Assembly: GCA_903813345.2 (NCBI GenBank)
Contig: CAIIXF020000006.1
Span: 24,375,936-24,439,935, forward strand
Source of the DNA: Owenia fusiformis
Lineage: Eukaryota > Annelida > Polychaeta > Sabellida > Oweniidae
Direction of reading: 5' to 3'
Length of the DNA stretch: 64,000 bases
Below, piece by piece: positions 1 to 11,900 of this stretch (positions are counted from its first letter, which is position 1; every line of letters begins with the position of its first letter). The position numbers and the translations under genes were made by a program. The notes under the pieces were generated by a model. The model was not told the DNA's origin. It saw nothing but the letters and a program-made list of their open reading frames with translations, and did no database searches.

Positions 1-572
1 AATGCGTACCATCTAAATGACACAGGCTTGTTTTTCCCTCACAAAATGTTATAATGCTTAGCCTATCAGATAATTTAGTTATTGCTTTTTTTTGGCGATG
101 CTGTTCAATTGACAATATTTGTAAAAGTTCCAATGTGAGAGGAATGGATAAATGGCAATTTCAAAATTGATTTTTGCCAACCCCAAAAAAATAATAAAAA
201 AAACAATCAAATGCTGTAGTAAGGGGAATCTAGTGAGACAACTTACTGATTGATCTATTTGCTTTACCTATACATAAAGTATAGTATGGCATTTCTACAA
301 TGCTTTCCATTTACGTTTTGATGATGATATGTTCCTTGTATTCCTTGTAATTAATAGTTTAAAGCCATATCATATCAGCCCCTTAAACATTCTTTTTTAT
401 TATAATATTTCACAATTTTGTTAAAAAATTTGAAAATTGATTATTTGATGAAAGGAATGACTCTGAATTTTAATGCAGAGAAGGTATTTTTCTAATGTTG
501 TAAAAGGAATCATAATCACCAATACTCTTACATAGAGACTGACATTGATATCAAATGAACGGTCCCTAAAAA

Positions 573-653
573 GTTTACAAGATTTTACAAGATTTTACTA
601 GATTTACTAGGTTTACTAGATTTACGAGATTTACTAGATTTACTAGATTTACA
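573..653. repeat. Short tandem repeat, about 9-bp unit (ACTAGATTT)
   Basis: About nine imperfect copies of a 9-bp unit related to ACTAGATTT, about 1 kb upstream of the receptor start codon. The rest of 1-1634 is AT-rich and shows no gene, strong ORF or clear promoter element. Confidence 0.75.
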
Positions 654-1634
654 GTCTACCTTCTACCTTTAGTGTATTGTTCGACTGACTCTATCGGGTC
701 AGTGCTAAAAGTACTACATCCGGTTACATACAGTATAAGCCAAAGATCGAACAATTATGATTCAGTATTTATACTCTATTATACAGTTTATATAGTACTG
801 CCCCAAAATAGGTTAAGAAATTGTTAAAATGTAAAAGAAAATCTATGGTGTAGAATCTTATTGTCAAAAATTGTTCCGTGAAAATTTTTTCAAAATTGTA
901 TACAATTTCTCTTCATAGGTGGACAATTCTGTAATAACTAAATCAAACCATTTCCATGGTCACCGTAATCAAAAACCATGGCTTGGTAAATCTTTCACCT
1001 TTTGACAATGGGATTTTTCTAAATTGAGTGCACCCATTTCCCCAAATTTGAATATCAATACACAGTAAACTTGAATCAATAGGTTACAATAGAACATCCC
1101 ATTACACATATTTGTCAGTAATCAAAGTGCCCATTTACAATAAAACTTGACTGATTCATTGACGTAATTTATTTATTTTCCATGGAATTTAAGAATTGCG
1201 TTACCTTCAGACTCCATAACATCTATTGGGAGATATTTGTAATGTATACAGAACTTGTTTTGAACTTCTTCCGATTAATTTAAACAGCAGCTTAAGTGAA
1301 AACTATTGTGGCTAAACGTAGCACATTATTTGTGTTGATCGAAGAGAACGAACATTTCAATTTAGGGTAAACAAAAATATTGATAAAAACTGAAAATGTA
1401 AATCGGTTATTTAAATAAATCTATGGTAACCAGTTGATCAAATAAAATAGTTCAGGTGTCTAGATCGATATCATTTAGCTCGTAAATGTGATTATTCTGG
1501 AAAATAATGACAGTTTTAACCTCAGAGATCTCAAGTAGCCAGTTGAACAGAGAAAATTAGTTTTACATTAACTATAGAACCTTGAAACACTTGGGACCTA
1601 CACAAAACAATTAACAGTCATCTGACATTTGAAA

Positions 1635-2990
1635 ATGTCGGGAAATATTACGAACTTAATGTCCAAATTCGGAAATAACTCAGTTGGTGTAGCTCCTACA
1701 GAGGATGTTGAAGGCATGCATAATGCGGATATTGAACTGGAGAATGCAATACAAGAGATAGTCGAAAATGCCTCCAATGAAGACAATAACGTGAACAATG
1801 AAAGGCATTCAAAAGATGTCTTAGCCTTGGCAATGAGGAGACTTAGCGTGCGTAATAATCTGAACACAGATGAACGTCGAATTGAAAATGATCGAAAAGC
1901 GACTAAAGAGTCCATTGATGAAATTAAAGTTAAAAACAATGACGCATATACTTTAAAGATCGAGACAAACATCAAATGTAATAATATTAACGCATATCCC
2001 GATGATCTCAACATAAGTGATGAAGAGCAGAACCTTGCATTCACATATGAAGACACAAAACTATACCGCTTAATCAAGCCGTTAATTATATCTCTAAAGA
2101 TCGGAGGACTTTTTTTCTATCCTAATTACAAAAGAACACAAAATGGCAAAATCAAAAAAGGGATATCTAAACTTCAGATGTATTCGATTGGCATATGTTT
2201 TCTCGTTATTTTAAACTGTTTGAGGTCTGCTTCGTTTTACACTGGACATAACGAACTCGACCACAAGTTGTTTTTTAAATCTACAATGTCTATTTGGTGG
2301 ATGGAATGTTCCTTCAAGGCTGTTACATTCTTCGTTGCATGCATAAGTGTCGATAAGATGCGTGGTTTATTCATCGCCATCGATGATGTACTCCAAGAAG
2401 CCGTCATTGATAAATATAGGAAGAAACTAGCAAAACAAGTGAAAGTTCAAACCATAAAGATTTGGATGTTAGCGATTATAAACATAGGTGGCACTGTATA
2501 TTGCGTGTTTGGCCCTCACGAACTGTCTGACCTATTTAACCTTTCTTTAGCACCATTGCCTGTGGATTTTCCATACCTTGTTCCATTCCAAATCCTAAAC
2601 GTCTTCATGCATTGCATTAACGTTATGGTCGCTTTATTCCCGCTGGGATTCTACACCACTATCTGCTTTTTACTTTACTACGAGTTCAAAGAGCTCCATG
2701 AAAATTTCGCAAAGGACATTTCCAAATCTGGAGAAATCAGTAAAAACCTAGAAGACATCAGACTACGTCATCAAAGTTTGTCGAAATGTGTTGAAAAAGC
2801 GGATGCTATTTTTAGTTATTACATTGCCGTTATTTATACCACAAATCTGCCCCTTTCGTGTGTTGTGCTCTATAATATGATCTATCACCAGCTACACATA
2901 TCGCAGACTTTACTTAACTGTTTCTGGTGTGTTTCCGTTCTTGTACAGAGTGCTTCAGTTTCTATGATGGGGGCAATAGTTAATGCACAG
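1635..2990 (+). CDS. Receptor gene exon 1 (N-terminus to TM6)
   Basis: Encodes residues 1-452. The open frame runs on to a TAA at 3039-3041, but reading through would end the protein just after TM6, without TM7 or the family signature. The donor CAG|GTCAGT at 2991 gives a phase-0 junction and leads to exon 2. The start of the 7TM core is marked by a KPL...K.GGLF segment near residues 148-161, as in other family members. Confidence 0.85.
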
Positions 2991-5900
2991 GTCAGTGGAA
3001 CGATTGAATGTAAAAGAAAATTGTTAAACCAAAGCCATTAACCAAAGTCATTAAACGCAAAATGTAACTGTAATTTGAAAAAAGTAATGAAATGCATTTA
3101 CGAATTTCAAAATGGCCGCAATTTTTCATAAAAAGCGTAATCTTTGATAAGAATAAAAACCAGTGAAAAGATATAGTTCAAATTTTACATAGTAATGCCT
3201 AGAGACAAATAAGCTCTGATTGAGAAGGAATTTTCAAGATGGTAGCTAAATTTCAAAATGGCTGCCAGGTTTTGTAAAAACGTTATCGTTAATAACTGAA
3301 ACACCGGTGGACTTTGGATTTGGTTCACATTTTATATGTGGATGCCTTGGGACAGAGGAGCACTGCTTGAGAAGAAATTTTCAAGACAGCGGAATTTCAA
3401 AATGGCCACCATTTGTCATAAAAAAACAAATACCGGTGTAATAGATTTGGTTCAAATGTTATATGCTATTGCTTAGAGATAAAGGATCAAAAAGAAATTT
3501 TCAAGATGACAGCTGATTTATCAAAATGGCCTCATGAAGAAATTATTAAGATGGCAGCTGAATTTCAAAATGGCCACCATGTTTTTGTAAAATCAATCTT
3601 TGATAACTCAAATACCAGTGGACAGATTTCGTTCAAATCTTATATGCTGATATCTAGGGACAGCTCTGATCAAGAAGAAGTGTTCAACATGGCGGCTATT
3701 TATCAAAGTTCGCTTTTATTTGGTGAGAATTGCTATTCCTCGGAGTTGCTGTTTTCTAGTCTTGTTGGTATAGACCTACAGTGTCATACCTAGAAGACAT
3801 ACAATACATTCATTTGCTTGGTATTAATTGGTTAATAGACCTACAGCTGTAGAATAGTTTAAGTGCATTTATCTGTTCCACTCAGTCTGTACGCGAGCCA
3901 GAAATGCAACACCTTATTCAATTACATCACTGATTAATGATTGTGTTTAATATTGAACTGAAGATTCTCGGAAAATACTGTTCAAATAATCAACTTCCAA
4001 AGAACGAAATATATTGATTATGATTCGGTCAAACAAGGAAAATCCATTCTATTTAACACTAATTTAAAATTCATAACATCCGCAATATATATCGATTAAC
4101 GCATTGGCAACAAATAAAGTAATTGCAGAACACAGAGTTACTAAGAAGGAAGAATGAGAAAAGTTGCCGATGTATAATAATACGAACATATATGGAGGGG
4201 TCTCCTAGATATTACTAAAAATATTTGCATATCTCATTGGCATTTTTTATTTATTTATGAGACGGGCTTTTAGGAACGTATGCTGGCGTCCCCATTTTTA
4301 AAATCACCCGTGAGATATTTGTGTTTATATTCGTGTAGGCAAGAGGGAACTTCTTACTTCCCCCGTAGCGTTTAACGGGAGCTAGGACTGATATTGATGG
4401 CAGTTCGCCATTGTTTTCTAGTTGGTTGTTCTTCATTACCTATTGGTTTGTGTGTACATATTGCGAAAATAACACGCAAAAATCATCGTTGCACTCGTCC
4501 TTGGGGGGGGGGGGGACTTTTCCCATTGGAGACTAAACAATGGGTATTGGCACATAAAGTGTCTAAAATTGATCATTTAATTCATTTTACAGGCGCATGC
4601 ACCACTGACAGATATCTACAGCATCCGTGTTCTATCAGCTTCTAACGAGCACCAGCTTCAGATCAGCATGTTCCTCCACAAACTGACTGGTTCCTCCATT
4701 GGTCTCACTGCCTTGGACATGTTCGTCATCAACCGTCCAACAATCCTCACAGTAAGTTAGTGCTTCGTTTTAACCCGATTGCAGGCCAGTACCCGTATTG
4801 AAAAACATTAATTCAGGTTCTCATGTTCTATTAACGTTCTGTCCGTCGGTCTTTGGTATTGCACAACATTATGTTGGGTATATTGATTTTGTGTCGGTTA
4901 CTAGGTCAAATTAAACCGAAACCCGAGTGACTTCAAGGCGTCTAGCAAACTTTTAAAAAAGTATCACAGGCTGGTATCGAAAGATTTCTCCGCTGTGACG
5001 GAGCATGCTATTTTTCATGAAAACACTAAGAATACTTCATAATTAATTTTTAACTCATATGTTTCGTTATATAAAAGAAAATTACTTACTCCATGCAATG
5101 GATATATTATTTGCGGGTAACCTTCAATTCTGTTTGAAGTCCAATAACGCTAGGAGTAGAAGCTATTGAAAACGGCGCCATAGTATCAAACTCTAAAATG
5201 TACCATTTCTTTTTAATGGCATGATATAATGTTAACATATGTGTTCATCATAACTCTGAATTTATTTATGAGATATTGATGTATTGAGTGCTTTAGTTTT
5301 TTTCCTACATTTTTTGTCCGCTGTGACGGAGCACAGTTCAATCATCATCACGAGAAGGCATTGAAAACAAGAAAATCAATGGTAGAATTGAAAATATTCC
5401 ATATATTGATTAGAAGTGCATAATAGAAGCAACGGTATGGTATGTCCTTCAGAACGTCCCTTGTAGTCGTAGAAAAACCACAAGTGTTCTTTACTAAGAG
5501 GCGATTTGTTCAAAAATACAACGTGTAGGTAATCACCAAGCTAATTTAGCATGACGTCATCGAGTTACGTGCCAAGGTGACTTTGATCACTACGTCATAA
5601 AATGTTTAGTACTGTATGATTACGTCACACTGTTGATTATTTAATCAACCAATCATAAATCATTTAAGTCGTCATGGTAAATGTAAAATCGTTCTTAAGT
5701 TGTTGACAAAGTCACATTGTGCAGAGAATTAAAAGATATCACACACATTATCTTCACCTGCCGAATATCGAATCGTTAGATAACAAAAATGGGTGCAAAG
5801 AAAAGGATGCAAAAGGTATGGGCCCGGATTAGGAATTTCTTCAGGAGAAAGACTAAAACGGTAGCAGTAGGGACAGATCTAGCCATTGAAGAGACAGAAT

Positions 5901-8900
5901 GTGCATGTAAGGCTTGCCCGTTTCCTCAGAGTTTACAAATGTGTTAAATGATTTGCCTAAATGTTTAAATATGATAACAAAAGATGATTTTCTCAGATAA
6001 TTCCAGACATTTTCTTATGTAAATCGTGTTAAATAAAATGTTAAAGTATTAATGTACTGTTGAGATTATAATTCAGAAAATATAAAACAGAACTTTATCA
6101 TATTGAGGCTTCATCTCCTACAGTATACTTGACTACACAGGCGTTGCCCTATCTTTTAACATGGGTAGCTCTCTATTCTTATGGATACCAGAGAGGAACA
6201 ATTCACATATCTTTCTACAGATGCAATACATTATCGAATATAATATTTTATTTCTTTCAGCAAACGGTATTTTCACCTACGCCATTGTCTATGATATCTC
6301 CCAAGCAATAAAAGAGAGAGGTATGGTATTAAACACTGTAAACTGGTAAATGTTCAATTTGATTCAAATGAAGTAAATTAAAATTCAGTCTGGATGAATG
6401 TTTTACTTTTGGTTTCCATGTGATCAGATAAGGCAAAATTATACAATTAAAAGTACAATTATTGTTACATAAATGCCAATATATGGTACTAAAGTATCAA
6501 TGTACAATTTTCGTGTATAACACGCTTAAATTAATCACTTTTTATGTTCATGACTTTACAGATGCGCTACAGGCTCAAAATGATGAATGCAGAAAGCAAA
6601 TAGAAGAAATGAAGAAGGAATTCCAAAAGTTTAAGGATGAAAGCGGTGAATACAAACTTTTCTATTATTTTGCTTACTAAATATTTATATAAGTATAAAT
6701 AGCATATTACCAATACATAAGGGTTATGTACTGGGAGGTTTTGGATATGGGGTTTATCCAGAGGGAGATATGCATATCTACCTGAGGGACCGTAGGGACC
6801 GAAGGTAGATGTGCATATCTCACGAGGGATGAACCCAATATCCAAACCGACCGTACATAACTGCTTTATCCTATACCAAGTAGAGTTTTCAGGGGCATAT
6901 GGCCATTTCAATAGTACAAGGTGTAAAAATAAACAAATAATTCATATGCAAAGTCGTTTTATTGTATTTCCACTACTTACCAGAAGCGGGAAGATATGCA
7001 CCGAAGCGGGAGATATGGCGGGAGATATGGAGGTTCTGGATATGGAAACCTCAAAATCAGAATACGGGATATATCTTACCATCTTATCTCCCTAAAACTC
7101 TACTTGGCATAGGATAAAATGCAATATACAATGTGACATATTTGGCCAAGTCTGTAGATATACTGTATTACTACACAACAACAGCAATTCAAAGAGACTA
7201 ATTCAAAGTGTATTGTTTTGACCACTAGTACTGTTTTATCAAATATATGTTAACAAACGAACTCCCAAAATAAATAATGAAATAATACAAGGCTCTGTTT
7301 TAAGTACACACCTATCCTATTATTTTCGTGACTGTATAAAACATTTATATATTCAATAAGATTGATATAATGTGTTAAAGCTTTGGATTGTATTGCACCG
7401 ATTTGTTATGAGAAGTTCATAGGCATGGGAAACCATGTTGTCTTCAATACTTCTATAGTTTCCTGTATTTCTAGATGCCCTGATAGAACAGTCGGAACAG
7501 TTGAATAATGAGGAAGATTCTACAATTGATGAACATGCTGAGTCTAATGCTAAGACAGGTGTCATACGAATCATGGTGGAACCGAATCCAGATAACACAG
7601 AAGCATCCGATGGTGATCACGGGGATACTAGTATAGGACGTAAAACCACAACTTCGAATACACCTGACAGCACACCATCAGATCTTCCATCAGTGGTCAT
7701 ATAAATATATCCCTATCATTCATGGAACAACAGAGCTGGCCATGTTCTCTGAAATTGTATCGATCGGCGACTGAGAACAGAAGTCGGAATCGAAATTCGA
7801 AGGGGGCCAAGGAGTTGATTTCAATTAACAGTTTTGATTCATTCCTCACTTCATAGTTCATATCGTATTATAATTCAACCATACAGGTTTTTTAAACATC
7901 CAATCAAAGTCTGGTTCTCTTTCAAATGCAATATTACCTTCTTAAGTAAAATCTTCCATTGCGAGGCTCAATAAAGTGCGGGCATTATTTTCCATAACAT
8001 CTTGAATACAACATTTTCTGAAACTACTAATATTCTTGAAATCTCATAATATCAGTTAGATAAATCTCTTTTGCACTTTCCAATTTCATGAAGGGGTACA
8101 TGGAAATTAAAGTTATTAAAGTAGCAACTTCTGGGTACTACTAGTATCTGAATTTCGAATCACTAGAAATTCAAATCATTTAATACACGTTTGTATGGCC
8201 TGTTCATTGGGAAGATTGTTTAACTCGCTTATGTTTTAACTCATTAAAGTGTACTACATCATCATATTTCGCGCAACTCCACCTGGAACATTTCATATGG
8301 ATTGGTGTTGGACTTCGCTTGTTATCCTCAGTTGGTCTAGCTCGCAAAGTTGATGGCTTCAGGTAGTATCAGTTTCGACCCATTATGGCGCCCCGTGGTC
8401 AATCTTGGTTCTTTTATCTCTTGTACTCTCCGTGTCTTCATGTGTATCATTTGCTGTCAATACTGTACTTTTGAGTACATTTGCTGTCTTTACTGTACTA
8501 CTGAGTTCATTTGCTGTCATTACTGTACTATTGAGTACACTTGCTGTCTTTACTGTACTACTGAGTTCATTTGCTGTCATTACTGTACTATTGAGTACAC
8601 TTGCTGTCTTTACTGTACTGCTGAGTTCATTTGCTGTCATTACTGTACTATTGAGTACACTTGCTGTCTTTACTGTACTACTGAGTTCATTTGCTGTCAT
8701 TACTGTACTATTGAGTTCATTTGCTGCCATTACTGTACTGTTGAGTACATTTGCTGTCTTTACTGTACTACTGAGTTCATTTGCTGTCATTACTGTACTA
8801 TTAAGTACACTTGCTGTCTTTACTGTACTACTGAGTTCATTTGCTGTCTTTACTGTACTATTGAGTACATTTGATGTCTTTACTGTACTACTGAGTTCAT

Positions 8901-11900
8901 TTAATTTGCTGTCTCATACAATTGAGTACATTTGCTGTCTTTAATGTACTTAAATTTGCTACTACTGAGTTCATTTGCTGTCTCTTGTTTTCCTGTAGAA
9001 CTGAGTTCAGTTGCTGTCTTTACTGTACTATTAAGTTCATTAGCTGCCTTAACTATACTATCGAGTATTGCTACTACTGAATTCATTTGGTGTCTCTTGT
9101 TTTCTTGTACTACTAAGTTCATTTGCTGTACTCACTGTACTTTTGAGTTCATTTGCTGTCTTTATGCTGAGTTCATTTGGTGTGTTGAATGTACTATTGG
9201 GTTCATTTGCTGTCTTTCACTTTCAGTGTTTTCTCAGTCTTCCTCTTATAGTCGCTGGCCTCGCGATCCTGGTGTTTCAAATTCCATTTGGCCAGTTCAT
9301 ATTTTTCGTCTTCGTTGTCTCGTCATCTTTTTTTCTTCGTCTTCGTCTTCGTCCTCGCCATCGCTTTCTTTTTTCATCGTAGTCTTTGTTCATTATCATA
9401 TTTTTTCTTCGTCTTCGTCCTCGCCATCGTCTTCTTTTTCATCGTAGTCTTTGTTCATTATCATATTTTTTCTTCCTCTTCTTCATTCCATTCTTTTTTC
9501 CGTTTTTCTTTTTCATCACGTTTTTCTTAGTTTTCAACTTTTTCGAAGAAATTGCTATATTGTGATCATCTTGTGCTGATGGTCTTTTTCCCAATTATCC
9601 ATTCAATCTAGTTACAGAAACAATTAATTCTCGGCAAACATCTATTAAAGGAAAACCTGCAAAATCTGTTAAAACGGGTTATAAATATATAAATACTTAC
9701 CAATGATAGTCATTTGAAAAGGTCATGCATATATAACGTTTAAATACCATATGTTTCCATTTCAAACCCAGTTTTCACATAGCTTTATATGAAACTGGAA
9801 TATTTCGTGCAACGAGGGATTTATCGCAACTAGTACGGTGAGATTTCAAGAATAAATCATACATTCATATCAATTCAGGGGATATGGAGGAATAGATTGC
9901 TTGCAACTAATTGTCCATCTCTATGACCCAGCTTTTGGCTATTTCAAAATGTTTCCTAAGTTCTATTTTACTTAGCATCCTCCAAAATTTCCACCAGTTC
10001 TTAAGCTTTTACTCTATATATCTTTGTCTTTATAGTCATTATAATCATGTGTTTCTACAATACGACACCAAGTGAGGAATGAATCAAAAGCGACTCTGGA
10101 CAAAAATTCCCGAAAAAATCATTTCGTAAAAAATTGTAACTAGTATCAATAGTATCGTAGAAAATCAAAATCAAATGTGAATAAAGCAGAGTGAATATTA
10201 TGTAATATATAATTATTTTGTACAACTCAGATATTATTAATTTAAAGTGAATATTAATGACTGAAATAAAATATATTTTTTTGTGGAAAGACTGATTTTT
10301 GTTTGTTTTACATCTATATCGTTGCTAATAAAGGCGAGGGCATAAAGAGTATACAGGGTGTCAAATAAGTCCCGTCGCCCATCTACAGCCAAGACCAAGT
10401 TATATGGTACCAAGTGTGATATATCAAAGGTCTTCCAAAGGTACGTTGATTGGCATATATCTGACACATGTCAATCAATCTCACTATTTTTTTACATTAT
10501 ATCAATTGAGGTGACCATAGGCCTTGAAACATGGCAATTTGGCGTATTTGGCAGGATCTAAAGATGACTACATATGTATATGGCAATGAATTCAACCAAT
10601 TTCTGGATAGGGTTAGATGAGTAGAAAATAGAGGTGCATGGAAAAATGGTGAAAACCTTTTTGTTTCAAGTTGAATGCGAAAAAGATTAACCTTTTGACG
10701 TATTTCCTTCTCATTTTGACGCAATGAAAGCTGCTTAAGGAGGGTACAGTAACTATAAAGGACATCATGAAAATAGAGGTGAATTTCATCCAAAATACTT
10801 GACAGTTGGTGAGTTAACATAACTTTGGATGCTCTTTCCAATGGTATATCACACTAGGTACCATCTATTAAGGTTTTAGCTGTAGCAGGGGGGACGGGAC
10901 TTATTTGACACCCTGCACCTTATATCCTCGTCTTCTACAATTCTTAAAGATACCCTAATTCGCCAAATTAAAACACCATATATACAAATTCAAAATGTTC
11001 AACTTTCCTTGCGTATAAAGGCCCGGTCACACCGCCTAAAAGTTGCTGGAGCGTTCCTTGAACGTTGAAAAAAATCATCAACGCTCGTAAACGTTCACCA
11101 CCGTTTAACAAAAGTTGGCATCCGTTAAAGCAACGCTGTAAACGCTCGGCCAACGCTGATGTTTCTCGAGTGGCCATCCTAACGCTCCAAAAGTTTTGAG
11201 CTGCTCAAAATATTGCGAGCGTTGAAAAAGGGACAATTTTACGCCCTGGCAAAGTTTATCACCGCTCCACCAACGTCCAGTCAAAGTTTGGCACCGCTAG
11301 ACGCAAGTTCGTGGACGCTTGAATCCGCTAGACCAACGCAGAAATCTTAAACGCTGGACCACCGCTGCTTCGCCAGCGTTGCCCGGGCGGCGATTAAACG
11401 TTGCACAGACGTCGGTGGAGCGGTTGTTAGCGTTTTATCAGCGTACATGGGGTTGTTGGAACGGTGTCGGACGTTGTCGCAGCGTTCCATGGCGGCGATG
11501 AACTTTGCTTTGGCGTTGGTATAGAGGTGTCGGAGCGGGACCAGAATTTGGCTATAAATACGTGGAGAAATGCACCACTGTGTAGAACACTGTGGAGACA
11601 CTTGTTCATTTTACATTTGATATATATTCATGTCTGGCATTTCAATTTTTTGCATTGTAAATTCCTAAATTAAGCGCTCAAAGTTTGTGATTTTGGATTT
11701 TAAAAAGGTGAATTATGCGATTTTTGTTTTTCATTAAATGTTGATACAAATATACTTTTACTGAGACCTTTATTCAAATATAGTATATACCTAGTGTTTT
11801 CACGTCAAGCAATTCAATAAATTATCTGTGAATTTTCTGCGCAGCTTGTAAAATGTTGCACTCGTCATGGTATTATACAAAAAGTTGATGCGCGCACAGC

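Noticed and set aside
1629-1634. TTG start adding two residues to the receptor
   Set aside because: ATG at 1635 has good context; TTG initiation is not expected in a nuclear gene.
3506-3793. 95-codon frame after receptor exon 1
   Set aside because: It is made largely of the local diverged tandem repeat; no family features.
8350-8944. Cys-rich (174 aa), Val/Leu-rich (179 aa) and minus-strand (135 aa) frames
   Set aside because: All derive from the same 30-bp minisatellite read in different frames.
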